The position numbers were made by a program, and so were the translations under genes. From Candidatus Falkowiibacteriota bacterium (lineage in GTDB: Bacteria > Patescibacteria > ABY1 > BM507 > UBA12075): 5,388 bases of DNA. Location of the stretch: assembly GCA_030636285.1 (NCBI GenBank), contig DAOVXE010000058.1:1-5388 (forward strand), written 5' to 3'. Positions 4,601-5,388 of the stretch are shown here, piece by piece. The notes under the pieces are model-generated. The model had not been told where the DNA came from and did not search any database. It saw nothing but the letters and a program-made list of their open reading frames with translations. Position 1 is the first letter of the stretch; every line of letters begins with the position of its first letter.

Positions 4601-5388
4601 AATAAAATCTACATTATCGGCCATAAGTCGCCGGACTTGGACTCGGTGGCAGCGGCCATCTCTTACGCTAACTATAAAAACAAGCTGGAAAACACAAATA
4701 TTTATACACCGGCCGTAGCCGGGGAAATTAACCTTGCCACTAAGTTTGCGCTGGATAAATTTAATATTGATAAGCCGGAAATATTAGAAAATGCCAGCGG
4801 AAAAAGTGTTATTATGGTTGATCATAATGAATTTGCCCAGGCTGCTTGTGGTATTGAAGAAGCAAAAATTGTTGAAGTGCTTGATCACCACAAGGTAGTC
4901 TTTTCTTATTCTGATCCGATTAATATTACTGTGAAAGCCTGGGGCTCCAGCAACTCAATAATTTATTATTTGTATAAAGAGCAAAATATTAAGATAGAAA
5001 AAAATATGGCCGCTTTAATGCTCTTGGCCGTATTAGATGACACGGTTATTACTAAATCCCCGACTTGCACGGAGAAAGATAAAGAAGCGATTACTGAGCT
5101 GGCCAACATTGCCGAAATTACTGATTGGCGGGCTTTGGGAATTGAGATCTTTAAAGCTAAATCCAACATTAAAGATTCCAGCGCTTTGGACATAATTAAA
5201 AGTGATTATAAAGATTTTGATTTTAAGGCCGGAAAATTCGGCATTGGACAAGTGGAGACAGTTGATTCTGGTGAATTTGAAGGACGCGAAACGGAGTTGC
5301 TAAAGGAAATAAAAAAGCTGAAAGAGGCTGATAGCTATCATACAGTAATATTGTTTATTACTGATATTTTAAAACAAGGCTCTGTGAT
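4595..5388 (+). CDS. ppaC: Manganese-dependent inorganic pyrophosphatase (family II, DHH), 3' end outside window
   Basis: Hydrolyses pyrophosphate to phosphate in the cytoplasm, pulling nucleic-acid and activation reactions forward. The window holds 264 codons of a protein usually near 310. Family II metal-site motifs are all present in the DHH domain: GHKSPDLDS (His10, Asp14, Asp16), VDHNE (Asp76), LDHHK (Asp97, His98, His99) and LDDTVITKSPTCT (Asp149). Also conserved are KIEKNMAALML and, near the window end, LFITDIL of the C-terminal DHHA2 domain; the substrate-binding SRKKQ motif would lie beyond 5388. No CBS or DRTGG regulatory domains are inserted, so it is the simple constitutive type. 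ATG 4595 is the only start that keeps the frame and gives the normal distance to GHKSPDLDS; no Shine-Dalgarno is visible, and GTTATGA repeats precede it. It begins 57 bp after nusA with no terminator between, so co-transcription is likely. Confidence 0.93.
   Translation, partial: MSNKIYIIGHKSPDLDSVAAAISYANYKNKLENTNIYTPAVAGEINLATKFALDKFNIDKPEILENASGKSVIMVDHNEFAQAACGIEEAKIVEVLDHHKVVFSYSDPINITVKAWGSSNSIIYYLYKEQNIKIEKNMAALMLLAVLDDTVITKSPTCTEKDKEAITELANIAEITDWRALGIEIFKAKSNIKDSSALDIIKSDYKDFDFKAGKFGIGQVETVDSGEFEGRETELLKEIKKLKEADSYHTVILFITDILKQGSV

Noticed and set aside
4966..5251. Minus-strand open frames within ppaC
   Set aside because: Antisense to conserved pyrophosphatase motifs, with no recognisable product.

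Overview
The window looks like a chromosomal segment from a small-genome candidate-phylum bacterium, most plausibly Patescibacteria/CPR. This is inferred from style, not from a phylogenetic marker. The clues are short palindromic repeats in and between genes, a lysine-rich NusA outside the usual rimP-nusA-infB context, no Shine-Dalgarno sequence before any start, a tRNA without encoded CCA, and a tRNA-associated serine recombinase. TGA is used as a stop (recombinase), which argues against the TGA=Gly code of Gracilibacteria/SR1.

Layout. (1) 1-1643: a 28-codon ORF, or the tail of a longer gene, is followed 3 nt later by a large serine recombinase, probably the right-hand end of an integrated element. 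(2) 1557-1678: tRNA-Asp(GTC) on the minus strand lies tail-to-tail with the recombinase. The last 12 recombinase codons are antisense to the tRNA, its stop falls in the anticodon loop, and a minus-strand terminator for the tRNA lies inside the recombinase coding sequence. (3) 1679-2144: a repeat-rich, gene-poor stretch holding a broken second tRNA-Asp copy whose anticodon arm is replaced by a palindrome, a more doubtful third copy, five tandem TTAACNN heptamers and further inverted and direct repeats. (4) 2145-2711, minus strand: a six-helix acetate/succinate transporter of the GPR1/FUN34/YaaH (SatP) family. (5) 2712-2933: divergent promoter region with a hairpin at the predicted 5' end of the nusA transcript. 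(6) 2934-4537: nusA, reading frame broken at a run of seven A, with a charged insert in its N-terminal domain and a K/E/D tail. A palindromic element occurs once in the insert and once in the tail, in the same frame. (7) 4571-4600: four GTTATGA repeats leading into the start of ppaC. (8) 4595-5388: family II (Mn-dependent) inorganic pyrophosphatase, cut by the window end.

The nusA-ppaC pair is probably one transcript joining transcription elongation/termination control with pyrophosphate removal. satP fits acetate exchange in a fermentative cell. The most notable signals are the in-frame palindrome shared by two disordered parts of NusA, the nusA frameshift, and the fusion of recombinase end, tRNA and terminator.
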